Shown here one piece after another: positions 14,038 to 22,313 of a stretch of 45,984 bases of DNA. The first letter of the stretch is position 1. Each line of letters starts with the position of its first letter. The stretch is from the IMG/VR virus record IMGVR_UViG_3300036861_000287, positions 1 through 45,984 of that record; one strand, written 5' to 3'. The stretch comes from a virus. The notes below the pieces were generated by a model. That model saw nothing but the letters and a program-made list of their open reading frames with translations. It ran no database searches and was not told where the DNA came from. The position numbers were made by a program, and so were the translations under genes.

Positions 14038-14255
14038 GAGCTACCCATCTGGATCGGTGGGAACATGCTGGCGACCCCGGCGACCTGGATGTTCGGCGGC
14101 TTGGAGACCAGCAGGCCAGCCTCGGCCAGCAGCCGTTCCTCGACCCAGCCGCGCAGCAGGGTCGTGTAGCCGCATCGTCTGCGGGAGGCGATCTCGCGGA
14201 GCCGGTCGGCCATCTCGGGTTCCAGCCGGATGGTGACCTGGGTGCCGAGCCGCAT
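14034..14255 (-). CDS. ribbon-helix-helix DNA-binding protein
   Basis: 73 residues with the RHH pattern: strand TQVTIRLEPEMADRLREIA then helices (GYTTLLRGWVEERLLAEAG). Such proteins bind DNA as dimers through the beta strand. It lies between endolysin and SNase genes and overlaps both, so it may regulate late expression. The Met-rich tail is of unknown use. Confidence 0.7.
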   Translation of the reverse strand: MRLGTQVTIRLEPEMADRLREIASRRRCGYTTLLRGWVEERLLAEAGLLVSKPPNIQVAGVASMFPPIQMGSS

Positions 14256-15223
14256 CAGACCGGCGGTGGCGCTGTCAGGTGCGCGACCCCGGCCGCGTCG
14301 TGCAAGGCCCGCACCAGCCGCTCATCGGTCGGCAGGTCACCGTCGGGGATGGTCGGGTCGCCCGACTTGAACTCAGCGTTGTCCTGCCCGGATGCCAGCG
14401 CCAGTTCCGCGCGTACCAGGGTGTTCCGCAGTGCCTGCGGGGTCGACGTCGCCAGCGCCAGCGCGTCGTCGTACTGCGCGGGGTGGCCGGTGTAGTTGAG
14501 CTCGGTCACGCCCGCGGCGGTGTGCGCGGACCGGTCGTCGTTGCTGATCGACTGGGCTTGGCCGCCGACGACGAGCTTGAGCGCCCGGTCGCCGTCGGCG
14601 CGGAGGATGAACGGCATGTCGGACTCCTTGGATAGCTGGGGGGCTGGTTCTGCATCGGCGAAGATGGCCGGCAGGATGTCCCGCTTGAGCTGCGCGATCC
14701 GTACAGGTCCTGGGCATTGCTTCCCGGCCGACGGGGTCCACGGTGTCGTCCCGTCCGGCAGCTCGAAACGGGTGTTGTCCCACATCGCGTGCCAGCCGAA
14801 CCCGGGGTCGTCGGGGGTGCGGCAGACCCGAGCTGGGATGCCATGCGTCGCAAGAGCCCACCGACCGAGTTGGACCAGCTTTTGGACCTGCTTGGGCGTC
14901 CATTCCTCGATATCGGCGGCGAACCTGGGGGCGTTGTCGCAGGTCTCCACCGAGATCGCGCGGACGTTGGCGGTGCGGTTGGCGTCGGCCTGTTCCTCGG
15001 TGTCGCGCCACTGGCGGGCCATCCCGTCCTGGGCAAGGCTGCGGCCCCACTTGCCCCCCACCCCGAAGTGGGACTCAACTCCGCCTGAGCGGCCAGAACA
15101 GAAGAAGTCCTGAAGGTCGAACAGGTCCCGCATGACGGCGGTGTGGAAGATGAACTGTGTCGGTCGGATCGCCGGCTCGGTGCCTGGGCAACGGTTCCAG
15201 ACCGCCATCGGGGCTCTCGCCAT
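14255..15223 (-). CDS. endolysin: N-acetylmuramoyl-L-alanine amidase (Amidase_2 type)
   Basis: 322 residues. The amidase domain covers about 15-180 with zinc ligands His27 (FIFHTAV), His145 (GWHAMW) and Cys170 (QCPG), plus Glu93 (SVET), as in T7-lysozyme-type amidases. It cuts the bond between muramic acid and L-Ala in peptidoglycan. The C-terminal 130 residues lack a recognised cell-wall-binding motif but are folded in pattern. No signal peptide, so it needs a holin; small membrane proteins lie nearby at 16774-17069. Confidence 0.85.
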   Translation of the reverse strand: MARAPMAVWNRCPGTEPAIRPTQFIFHTAVMRDLFDLQDFFCSGRSGGVESHFGVGGKWGRSLAQDGMARQWRDTEEQADANRTANVRAISVETCDNAPRFAADIEEWTPKQVQKLVQLGRWALATHGIPARVCRTPDDPGFGWHAMWDNTRFELPDGTTPWTPSAGKQCPGPVRIAQLKRDILPAIFADAEPAPQLSKESDMPFILRADGDRALKLVVGGQAQSISNDDRSAHTAAGVTELNYTGHPAQYDDALALATSTPQALRNTLVRAELALASGQDNAEFKSGDPTIPDGDLPTDERLVRALHDAAGVAHLTAPPPV

Positions 15224-15326
15224 TACGCCGCCACCCCGCTCCTGGCCTGGTCGGATGATTCGTTCATCTGTTCACCTCCGTGGCGGCGGCTACGTAGCCC
15301 TTGACGGGCCGCGCTGGCGGGGGTAC

Positions 15327-15479
15327 ATGAACGGGATGCGCCGGGTACTCGTCGCGGTCCTGGTTGCCGCCGTGCTCATGCTGGCGGCACCGGTCGCGAC
15401 CGCCCTGATCGGACCGGCGACACCGACCACGACCCGGCCGGTGACACCGTCGACTGACCCGCCGCCGAGCATCCCCTAG
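15327..15479 (+). CDS. small secreted protein on the plus strand (moron candidate)
   Basis: 50 residues: MNGMRRVLVAVLVAAVLMLA is a signal peptide with cleavage near the ALIGP region, followed by a Thr/Pro-rich tail (TPTTTRPVTPSTDPPPSIP). It lies antisense within the late operon. TTGACG at 15301-15306 and TACATG 17 bases later would place a transcript start near the second ATG at 15336, so a leaderless message is possible. The tail overlaps the end of the opposite gene by four bases. Coding status moderately supported. Confidence 0.5.
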   Translation: MNGMRRVLVAVLVAAVLMLAAPVATALIGPATPTTTRPVTPSTDPPPSIP

Positions 15480-16117
15480 GCGGGGACCAGGCACTGCCAG
15501 GCCTCGACACCGCTGCCGTTCAGCCCGACTTTGGCTGAGTTGCCCTCATACCAGTTGGTCAGATGCTCGGTTGAGGTGCCTGGCTCGAACCGGACCCTGA
15601 TGCCGTCGGCGGTAGTGTCAGCGACGCAGCCGCTGCTGGTCGCGTGGATGCTGGACCCGCCGCTGTCGCGTGACCGCCACGAGCCTTTGAAGTACACCCA
15701 GGTGACCGCGTTGGTGATGCCGGCTGGGTTCGCGCAGTTGTGCACGAAGATCGGGCTGTCGCCGTAGTGGCTGCAGAAGTTGGTGTGTTGGACGTTGAAG
15801 TACATGTTCGTCGATGGGCTGGTGGCGATCCACGCGATCACCCCGACCCATGAACGCCACTGGATGCTGGAGCCGCTGCCGACCCACTCAATGCGGTGGT
15901 CGTGACGGAAACAGCGGCTGTGATGGGACGGCGACGGACGCCAGCAGTGGGTGTTGTACTGCTGGCCGCTGGTCGCGTTGGGCTCAACCGCCGGGCTGGG
16001 TGGGATCATGGTGTTGTCGTCGTACTCGGCGCTCTCGCCGGCGTCCTGCGCGACCGCGCTTGGGACGGCGAGAAGCGCTGCCAGCAGGAACGCCAGCAGC
16101 GCAAGGGTACGTCTCAT
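15476..16117 (-). CDS. secreted Cys-rich protein, 213 aa
   Basis: A clear signal peptide (MRRTLALLAFLLAALLAVPS, cleavage at about AVA-QD). The mature part holds six Cys, four of them in the central half (THCWRP, SRCFRH, NFCSHY, HNCANP), and several aromatic beta-like strands. This suggests an exported, disulphide-bonded domain. Such a protein inside a lysis region could act on the cell envelope or on superinfecting phage. No family recognised. Confidence 0.65.
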   Translation of the reverse strand: MRRTLALLAFLLAALLAVPSAVAQDAGESAEYDDNTMIPPSPAVEPNATSGQQYNTHCWRPSPSHHSRCFRHDHRIEWVGSGSSIQWRSWVGVIAWIATSPSTNMYFNVQHTNFCSHYGDSPIFVHNCANPAGITNAVTWVYFKGSWRSRDSGGSSIHATSSGCVADTTADGIRVRFEPGTSTEHLTNWYEGNSAKVGLNGSGVEAWQCLVPA

Positions 16118-16225
16118 AGGAGCTCTACTTTCCGGCGGCGGCTCCGCGCCCAGGGCGGGCGGGTGGACGTGGAAGGGCCATTGCCGGCCCATGAAGGGGG
16201 CTAGGACGGGCACGAGGGGCAGGAA

Positions 16226-16777
16226 CTAGCGGTTCCCGACCGTGGTCGGTGGCGGCTCCCAGCCGCGCTCGATTGCCCACCGCCGCAGCGAGTCGTAATC
16301 CTTGGCGCGTTGCGCGGCGGTCCGCTGCGACGCCTCATAGTTCGGGATGGCGTCGACGCAGAACCGCCGCTGCGGCGGGGAGAGCCGAGCCGGCTGCGAG
16401 CATTCCAGCACCAGCCGCTGGATGTACCGAACGGTCGCCGCTTGGCTTTTGCGTTGGACGTTCTGTCCCTGGTAGATCAGGAACCCCAGCACCAGCGCGA
16501 GCAGGACATACCCGATCGCGGGTGCCCATCGCAGTTTGGGCTGGGCACCAGGCGGCCCCGTCTCGCCGGGTTCGCCCTGCTCGCCGCGCGCGCCACGGCC
16601 GCCCTCGCCGCCCTCGCCGCCGCCACCGCCCGGGCCTTCCGGCTTCCCGGCGCCGCCCTTGCCACCGGCACCACCGGCACCGCCGGGCCCGCCTTCTCTG
16701 CCGCGGCCGGGCTGGCCCTTGGAGCCGGGGCGGCCCGCCTCGCCGGGGTGGCCGGGCTCCTCAGGGGTCCCGCTCAT
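16226..16777 (-). CDS. collagen-like membrane protein, 183 aa
   Basis: Residues about 9-80 are Gly-X-Y or Gly-rich repeats (GHPGEAGRPGSKGQPGRG, GEQGEPGETGPPG), able to form a collagen-like triple helix. A membrane helix follows at about 86-103 (AIGYVLLALVLGFLIY), then a C-terminal domain with two Cys. The ATG overlaps the small membrane gene upstream. It lies between the holin candidate and the endolysin, so the rod could span or brace the envelope during lysis. That role is inference. Confidence 0.7.
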   Translation of the reverse strand: MSGTPEEPGHPGEAGRPGSKGQPGRGREGGPGGAGGAGGKGGAGKPEGPGGGGGEGGEGGRGARGEQGEPGETGPPGAQPKLRWAPAIGYVLLALVLGFLIYQGQNVQRKSQAATVRYIQRLVLECSQPARLSPPQRRFCVDAIPNYEASQRTAAQRAKDYDSLRRWAIERGWEPPPTTVGNR

Positions 16778-16881
16778 GGGTGCCACACCGGCCCGATGAC
16801 CAGCAGCACCAGCACCGTGGCCATCCAGACCACGACCACCCAGGTGGCGGACCGTGGGTAGCGGCAGACCAGGCCCCACAT
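16774..16881 (-). CDS. small membrane protein, 35 aa
   Basis: MWGLVCRYPRSATWVVVVWM, one membrane helix to about residue 31. The ATG shares its A with the stop of the holin candidate upstream, and its stop overlaps the collagen-like gene's start. Probably part of the lysis group, such as an antiholin or second holin. Confidence 0.55.
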   Translation of the reverse strand: MWGLVCRYPRSATWVVVVWMATVLVLLVIGPVWHP

Positions 16882-17069
16882 CAGGTGCCCCCAGTCCCGT
16901 TGTGCCGGTTGTCGCGGGGCAGGGTAAACGCCAGTCCAAAGACGCTGACCCCCGCTCCGCCAAGCGCCACGTTGAACTCCCCCGTCAGGCCCAGCACGAT
17001 CAGGTCGGCGAGCAGGAGGAACGACCCGAGCGCCAGGGCGGCCTGCTGGCGTGGGTCCATGTGACGCAT
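16881..17069 (-). CDS. holin candidate, 62 aa
   Basis: Two membrane helices (about 9-27 QAALALGSFLLLADLIVLGL and 30-47) joined by a short turn, with a charged C-terminal tail. GGGGGA lies just before the ATG at 17069. Size, topology and the location upstream of the endolysin fit a class II holin. Confidence 0.55.
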   Translation of the reverse strand: MRHMDPRQQAALALGSFLLLADLIVLGLTGEFNVALGGAGVSVFGLAFTLPRDNRHNGTGGT

Positions 17070-17121
17070 CGTTCCCCCAGGTTCTGGCCATGTGGGCGCT
17101 CCCTTCAACGAGGGGCGAAGG

Positions 17122-17586
17122 TCATGCAGGGCCTACATCTTCAATGAGCAAGAAACTCGGGTTGGTCGCCGATGCCAGCAGGTTGACGTTCCCGGCGTCC
17201 TGCTGCGCCAACGACAGCTTGTAGGTGTGCGACCCTGACGAGGGGGTGAGGATGACCGTCGCGGAGGCGCTTTCGGTGCCGGACGTCCCAGCCGACCAGC
17301 GGCGCTCCTGCAGCACCGTGGTGGATTCCTTGATCCGCAGGGCCGCGCGGTTCCCCGCACCCGACGAGCACGAGTAGCTGATCTCCGCGGTGATCTGGAT
17401 CCGGCGGCTGGTGTTGACCGTCACCGTCTGCGACAGGCCCGTCAGATCCGTCTCGGTGGTGATGCTGTTCTGGTCGGCGACGACCTGCACATACCCGATC
17501 CAGCCGCCGGGGAGGTCGTTGTCGTGCGCGGCGGTGTGGGTGATCCCGGTCGTGGAGGTGCCGGGGAATGCGGTCCTGTTGCTCAA
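17122..17586 (-). CDS. putative minor tail / tail-fibre protein
   Basis: 154 residues, almost all beta (TTETDLTGLSQTVTVNTSRR, ALRIKESTTVLQERRW, HTYKLSLAQQDAGNVNL). This C1q/jelly-roll-like strand pattern occurs in small tail-tip proteins of actinophages, often at the end of the tail operon. Likely a receptor-binding or host-range protein; the specific ligand is unknown. Confidence 0.6.
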   Translation of the reverse strand: MSNRTAFPGTSTTGITHTAAHDNDLPGGWIGYVQVVADQNSITTETDLTGLSQTVTVNTSRRIQITAEISYSCSSGAGNRAALRIKESTTVLQERRWSAGTSGTESASATVILTPSSGSHTYKLSLAQQDAGNVNLLASATNPSFLLIEDVGPA

Positions 17587-17598
17587 CGAATCCTCCGG

Positions 17599-18876
17599 TT
17601 ACCAGGCGGTCTTGTGGGTGCCGACCAGTCCGGCGCCGACCTCGCAGATATCGGCGACGGGCGCCAGCGCCGGGGAGGTGACCAGCCGCAGGTCCCAGGT
17701 GGCGGGGCTGACGCGGATGTCGGTGCTCATCTGCTGGATCAGGAGCTGCTGGCTGATCGTGTTCGGCCCGTAGTCCCGCAACACCGAGATCCGGTCCAGC
17801 AGCCGCAGGCCGAGCAACCTCGACCAGTCGTCCCCGCGGAGCAGGTTGGCATGGATCTCGCGGATGCGGTGTTGCGGGTCCTTGAACCGGGCGACCAGCC
17901 CCTGCGCCATCGTCAACGCTTCGGTGTCGACGACGAGCAGGTCCCCGACCTGCGCGGGGAACGCCAGCACCCCATGACTTGCTTGGCTGGTGAGGTCGTC
18001 GGCGACCTGCTCGATCGGTTCGTCTTCGGGATCTTCGGGGCGGGGATTGCGGGTGATCGCGGCGCGGTTGTAGACCCGTTCCCGCGATCGGGCAAGCTCC
18101 AGCGACGAGAACCCGATCCCGCCGGGGACGTCGGTGAACGCGGCCTGGACGGTGGTCGACCGGTTGGCGAGCGAGGTGCGGTAGCGGTCGTAGAAGGTCA
18201 GCACCCCGGACGCGTCGACGAACAGCAGGCCGAACTCGGTCCGCTCGACCTGTTGGATCAGGTCGAGGGCGCTGGAGCCGAGGACGGTCCCGCCGAGGAC
18301 GTTGTTGCCCTGGTCGAGGGCGAGCTTGTCGGTCGGCCAGCCGGCCCGGCCGGCGAGGTTGGCGATCCGCGCGCCGGTCAGGTCCCCCGACCAGATCGGG
18401 ACCTGCTCGAGCGGCAGATAGGCGCGGCCAAGGAGCTCCAACCCGTCGACGCAGGTGAACGTCACCGTCGGATCCCGGCCGGCGTCCAGCGAGATGTCGG
18501 CGACCTCGCCGGTGAACAGCGGCCAGAACATCCCGACGGGTCGTTCCGCGCGGACCTGGATAGGGGCATCGACCTCCACCATCCCCGCATACGGGCTTGA
18601 CAGATTGGTCGGGTCGTAGTCGCCGCTGGCGTTGCCGATCACGATCGTGCAGGTCGCCGGGGTCGCCGCGTCGATCTCCGACGGCCGGCCGAGATCCTGG
18701 ATGCTGACCGACCGAACGTCATTGTTGCCGGTCCCGGCGATCTCGACCATGTTCGCGCCGCCGACCACGTTGGTGCCGACCACACCCGAGTCGACCACGC
18801 AGACGGTCCCGCCGGGGGCGGTGCCGATCCCGGCCTGGACGCTGACCCTCGGCCATTGGGTGCCGTTGAACAGCAT
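17599..18876 (-). CDS. minor tail protein (tail hub / distal tail candidate)
   Basis: 425 residues starting MLFNGTQWPRVSVQAG. The central part (VTFTCVDGLELLGRAYLPLE, FGLLFVDASGVLTFYDRYRT) resembles tail-hub proteins of siphoviruses that cap the tail tube. It lies directly downstream of the tape measure, the usual place. Most of its length is beta with helical inserts (QHRIREIHANLLRGDDW). Confidence 0.7.
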   Translation of the reverse strand: MLFNGTQWPRVSVQAGIGTAPGGTVCVVDSGVVGTNVVGGANMVEIAGTGNNDVRSVSIQDLGRPSEIDAATPATCTIVIGNASGDYDPTNLSSPYAGMVEVDAPIQVRAERPVGMFWPLFTGEVADISLDAGRDPTVTFTCVDGLELLGRAYLPLEQVPIWSGDLTGARIANLAGRAGWPTDKLALDQGNNVLGGTVLGSSALDLIQQVERTEFGLLFVDASGVLTFYDRYRTSLANRSTTVQAAFTDVPGGIGFSSLELARSRERVYNRAAITRNPRPEDPEDEPIEQVADDLTSQASHGVLAFPAQVGDLLVVDTEALTMAQGLVARFKDPQHRIREIHANLLRGDDWSRLLGLRLLDRISVLRDYGPNTISQQLLIQQMSTDIRVSPATWDLRLVTSPALAPVADICEVGAGLVGTHKTAW

Positions 18877-18880
18877 CGGC

Positions 18881-21319
18881 TTATCTGAGCTGCGCCGCGG
18901 GGGCGACCCCGCTGCGGCGTTGGGTGTCCCGGATCGCTGCGCGCATCTTCGGCGCCAACTCGTTCGCGATGCGATTGGCGTCGCCGAGGAACGACGCGCC
19001 ACGAAGGTCGATGGTCACCTGGATGGTCGGGGCGACGCCGACGGGTTCGGGCCGGCCGGTCCGGTTGACCGCCAGGGTCGCGCCGGGCATGAGGTAGCCG
19101 CCGCGGTCGAACACCTTGCCGCCGCGGAATCCTTTGAACAGCTTCCCGAACGTGAGGTTCAGCGCGGCGGCGTCGCCGGAGATGTCGACGCCGGGGGTGT
19201 GGGCCAGCTGCCCCACCGCGCCGCCGCCGGCCATATGCCAAACCGTCCCGACCGAGGACGGCGACCGGGCCGATGACCCGACGAAGATCCCCGTTCGGGT
19301 GCTGCGTGCCTCAAAGCCCAACCCGCCGTACCGGCCGACCATGTGGCCGGTGCCATGCGGACCTGGTCGGCGGACGCCGACCTGGAACAGCCCGCCGCCG
19401 CCCGGCCGGAACCCGGTCCCGGCGGGGAACGTCGCGGTGGTGAAGTAGCGTTGCCCGTGGCCGCCACCGCGGCGGCTGTGCAGCCCGTAGGCGGCCGAGA
19501 CCAGTCCCGAGCAGTCGAAGGCTGAGGGTCCGGCGGCGCCCCACCGGTACGGCAGCCGGTCGGCCGCCAGCAGGAATCGCTTGACGACGGCACTGCCGCC
19601 GCTGACGGCCTTCTCGATCGCCTTCGACAGCCTCGACCCGAGCGCGGCGCCGAGCCGGTCGGCGAACCGGTCCCCGATCCGCCCCGTCGCGGTCACGACC
19701 GCACCCTGCCAGCGGCCAAGGTCACGGCGGACCGCGCCGCCGTCGGCGTAGCCGCGGACCTGCCGGCGCATCGCCTCCATCGCGCCGTGCCCGCCGGCCT
19801 TGCGGACCTCCGCGGCCGTCCACACATGTTCACCGGTGGACAGCATCGCCGGGACGCTGTCGGAGGTGCCGGTGCCGGGGCCGCGGATCGGTCCGCCGGT
19901 GGCGTGGAACCCGGGAACCTGCGCGGCCCGCAGATACAGCCGGGTCGACCGGGCAATCTCGACGGTCGCGCGGGCCTTTACATCAACCGTCTTGCCATGC
20001 AGATCGTTGATCGTCCGCTGGACCGCGCCGAGTTCACGGGAGGTCGTCTGCTGGATCTTGCGGAGGTTCTTCGCCCACGGCAGATGCAGGGCCTCGGCGG
20101 TGCTGGCTGCGACGCGGAGCATCCGGTCGAACCCGACCAGCCAGTTTCGGACCAAGCCGAGGAACGACGCGACCGCGGGGCGGACGAACTTGGTATGGAT
20201 CGCCCTGGCAGTCACGTCCAAGGAGGCCTGCAGGTCGTTCAGGTGGCCGCCGAGGCGGTTCAGGAACCGGGCGGCGTCGCCGAGTCCCTCGGTCAGGGTG
20301 GTCAGCGAGTCGGCCAGCGATTGCGCCCGTTCGTCGGCGGTCTGCGACTTGGCATTGACCTGGGTGAACGGGTCGAGCAGGGAAAGGATGGCTGCCTTGT
20401 TGTCGTCCCATGCCTTCTTGAGCCCGCCGAGCTTGGGGACAAGGTTCTTCTCGAGGAACTTGAACAGGTCATCGATCTTCGGCAGCAGCTTGCCGCCGAT
20501 CTCCTCCTGGACGTTCTTGAACGCCACAACGACCCGCTGCCACGGGTCCGCTGCCGCCTTCGCCGCCCCACCGAACTCCGATTTCAGTTCGCCCAGGATG
20601 ATCTTCTGGGCCTCCATCTTGCGGCCCGACTCGACCAGCGACTTGATCTGGTCCTTCTGGCCCTGCGTGAACGTGACACCGACCCGGGTGAGTGCGGTGA
20701 TGCCCTTGATCGGGTCGTTCAGGGCCTTGCCGACCTGGATGGTGGCCTTCTCCAGGCCCTGCTGGGTGATCTCGCCCTGATGCATCGCGGCGGTCATGTC
20801 CAGGATCGTCGAGCTGGCCTGATTGAAGATGTCGTTGTTCTTCCCGATCTCGTTGCGGACACCCTTGAAGGACAGCAGCATGTTCGCGCCGGCCTGGATG
20901 ATCTCGTCATCGACGCCGACCTTCCGCGACTCCGCGTTCGCCAGCTTCTCGACGTCGGCCGCGCTGACCTTGGCCACCCCGCCGGTCGCCTTGATGACGG
21001 CGTTGGTCTGCCGGGTGACCTTCGCGGCCTCCCGCGCTTCGTCAATAGCTCCTTTTAAAAAACCGCCGATCTGGACAGCGGCGAACGCGCCGGCGATCCC
21101 GCCGGCGGCGAGCTTCGCGATCCGGGTCGACGCGGAGAAGCCGTGGCCGAGTCGTTTGTTGAACCGCAGGCCGAACTGCTGGCCGGCATCGTCGCCGCCG
21201 CGCTGGAAATGCCGCTTGGTGTTGCGGGCGAACCGCTCATTGACCCGGTCGGCCTCGCGGAACCCGCTGGCATATTTACGAGGGTCGGCGACCAGATCCC
21301 ACTTGACGGCCTTAGCCAT
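18881..21319 (-). CDS. tape measure protein with NlpC/P60-like domain
   Basis: 812 residues. The N-terminal half is helical, with hydrophobic patches (AAGGIAGAFAAVQIGGFLKG) and repeated coiled coil, as expected for a tape measure that sets tail length. At about 590-660 lies an NlpC/P60-like segment: PYRWGAAGPSAFDCSGLVSA with the catalytic Cys near 601 and His near 655 (GPHGTGHMVG). It could open peptidoglycan during DNA entry. The start overlaps the frameshifted chaperone gene. Confidence 0.85.
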   Translation of the reverse strand: MAKAVKWDLVADPRKYASGFREADRVNERFARNTKRHFQRGGDDAGQQFGLRFNKRLGHGFSASTRIAKLAAGGIAGAFAAVQIGGFLKGAIDEAREAAKVTRQTNAVIKATGGVAKVSAADVEKLANAESRKVGVDDEIIQAGANMLLSFKGVRNEIGKNNDIFNQASSTILDMTAAMHQGEITQQGLEKATIQVGKALNDPIKGITALTRVGVTFTQGQKDQIKSLVESGRKMEAQKIILGELKSEFGGAAKAAADPWQRVVVAFKNVQEEIGGKLLPKIDDLFKFLEKNLVPKLGGLKKAWDDNKAAILSLLDPFTQVNAKSQTADERAQSLADSLTTLTEGLGDAARFLNRLGGHLNDLQASLDVTARAIHTKFVRPAVASFLGLVRNWLVGFDRMLRVAASTAEALHLPWAKNLRKIQQTTSRELGAVQRTINDLHGKTVDVKARATVEIARSTRLYLRAAQVPGFHATGGPIRGPGTGTSDSVPAMLSTGEHVWTAAEVRKAGGHGAMEAMRRQVRGYADGGAVRRDLGRWQGAVVTATGRIGDRFADRLGAALGSRLSKAIEKAVSGGSAVVKRFLLAADRLPYRWGAAGPSAFDCSGLVSAAYGLHSRRGGGHGQRYFTTATFPAGTGFRPGGGGLFQVGVRRPGPHGTGHMVGRYGGLGFEARSTRTGIFVGSSARSPSSVGTVWHMAGGGAVGQLAHTPGVDISGDAAALNLTFGKLFKGFRGGKVFDRGGYLMPGATLAVNRTGRPEPVGVAPTIQVTIDLRGASFLGDANRIANELAPKMRAAIRDTQRRSGVAPAAQLR

Positions 21320-21763
21320 CGCGACCATCCATGATCTTGCCCCACAGGTCGATCGCGTCGAACGTCATCGAGTCGTACTCCTGCCAGGTCAACCCGAAGT
21401 ACTCGCAGAACTGCGCGCGGGATCGGGCGCGGCGGGCTTCGCCTTCGGCTTGCTCCCGCCGTTCTTCCCGGGCGAGGAACCACTCGCGTCGGGCGGCGGG
21501 ATCGGAGGAGGGCTGACCGGCTCGAAGTCGCCGAGGAACGGCGTGTCCAGTGCCTCCTCCCAGGTGAACGCCGGATTGGCCCTGGACTTGAGGCACCAGA
21601 TCGTGAACGGGACCGCGTCGTCGACCTCGCCCTCGACCATGTCGTAGGGGCTGCGGCCGTCCAGCACCTCGGCGAGCGCGACCTTGGCGCGCGCCATGTC
21701 GCGGGGGGTGAGCAGCCGCGCGTCGATCTTCGGCCGCTCCGGCGTCTGTCCGTTCTCGGTCAT
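21312..21763 (-). CDS. frameshifted tail assembly chaperone (GT-type), -1 product
   Basis: A -1 shift late in the gene at 21389-21763 adds about 58 residues: REWFLAREERREQAEGEARR, then FCEYFGLTWQEYDSMTFDAI. The second part is the conserved T-domain pattern. No textbook slippery heptamer is visible. Candidates are the CCT CCT CCG run near 21510 and the CCC GGG AAG near 21470. The stop at 21312 overlaps the tape measure start. Confidence 0.7.
21389..21763 (-). CDS. tail assembly chaperone (G-type)
   Basis: 124 residues, MTENGQTPERPKIDARLLTP..., ending in a Pro/Ser/Lys-rich tail. It sits just upstream of the tape measure, and the whole frame one base back stays open, the hallmark of the lambda G/GT system. 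The ATG overlaps the previous stop. It would bind the tape measure and recruit tail tube subunits. Confidence 0.8.
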   Translation of the reverse strand: MTENGQTPERPKIDARLLTPRDMARAKVALAEVLDGRSPYDMVEGEVDDAVPFTIWCLKSRANPAFTWEEALDTPFLGDFEPVSPPPIPPPDASGSSPGKNGGSKPKAKPAAPDPARSSASTSG

Positions 21764-22218
21764 AGCCCTCTCTCCAGCTTGTCGCAGACATCCTTGAGAA
21801 CCTCGTCGATGGCGCGGCCGACCCGGTCCTCCTGCGGCGTCACGATCCGGTAGAAGGTCGGATGGCTGTCCTGCGCCACCCACGTCTCGCGGTCGCCGAA
21901 GACGGGGTGGCGCCAGCGGGTCAGTCCCTCCCACATCGCCGGAAGGGACTTCATCTGGTCGGGCATCTTGCGGCCGTCGACCCGCAGCCTTGCACCGGCC
22001 ATCCGCCCGGAGGTGCGAACCTCGATCCGCGCGGCCCGCCGCAGCTGGCCCCGCAGATGCCCGGAGCCGTAGCCGGCCTTGACCTGCGCGAGGACCGGCT
22101 TGAGCGCGTCGCGGATCCCGCCGGTCAACTGCTTGCGGAGTTGCTTGCCGTCGGCGACCTGCCGTAGCTGCTTGCTGAGGGACTTCAGGTCGGCCGAGTC
22201 GCGAACGGTGACCCGCAC
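21760..22218 (-). CDS. HK97 gp10-like tail completion / connector protein
   Basis: 152 residues, MRVTVRDSADLKSLSKQLRQ..., with a basic middle (HLRGQLRRAARIEVRTSGR) typical of the HK97-gp10 family of head-tail connectors. Its position after the major tail protein and before the chaperones is slightly unusual for that family. ATGA overlap with the chaperone gene. Confidence 0.6.
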   Translation of the reverse strand: MRVTVRDSADLKSLSKQLRQVADGKQLRKQLTGGIRDALKPVLAQVKAGYGSGHLRGQLRRAARIEVRTSGRMAGARLRVDGRKMPDQMKSLPAMWEGLTRWRHPVFGDRETWVAQDSHPTFYRIVTPQEDRVGRAIDEVLKDVCDKLERGL

Positions 22219-22313
22219 AATGACTCCCTAAACGTGACCCTTTTCGCCTATCGGCCAGACCGGAACAGGCGCATACTCAGGACACGGGACACCTAACCGA
22301 GAGGAAGATCCCG

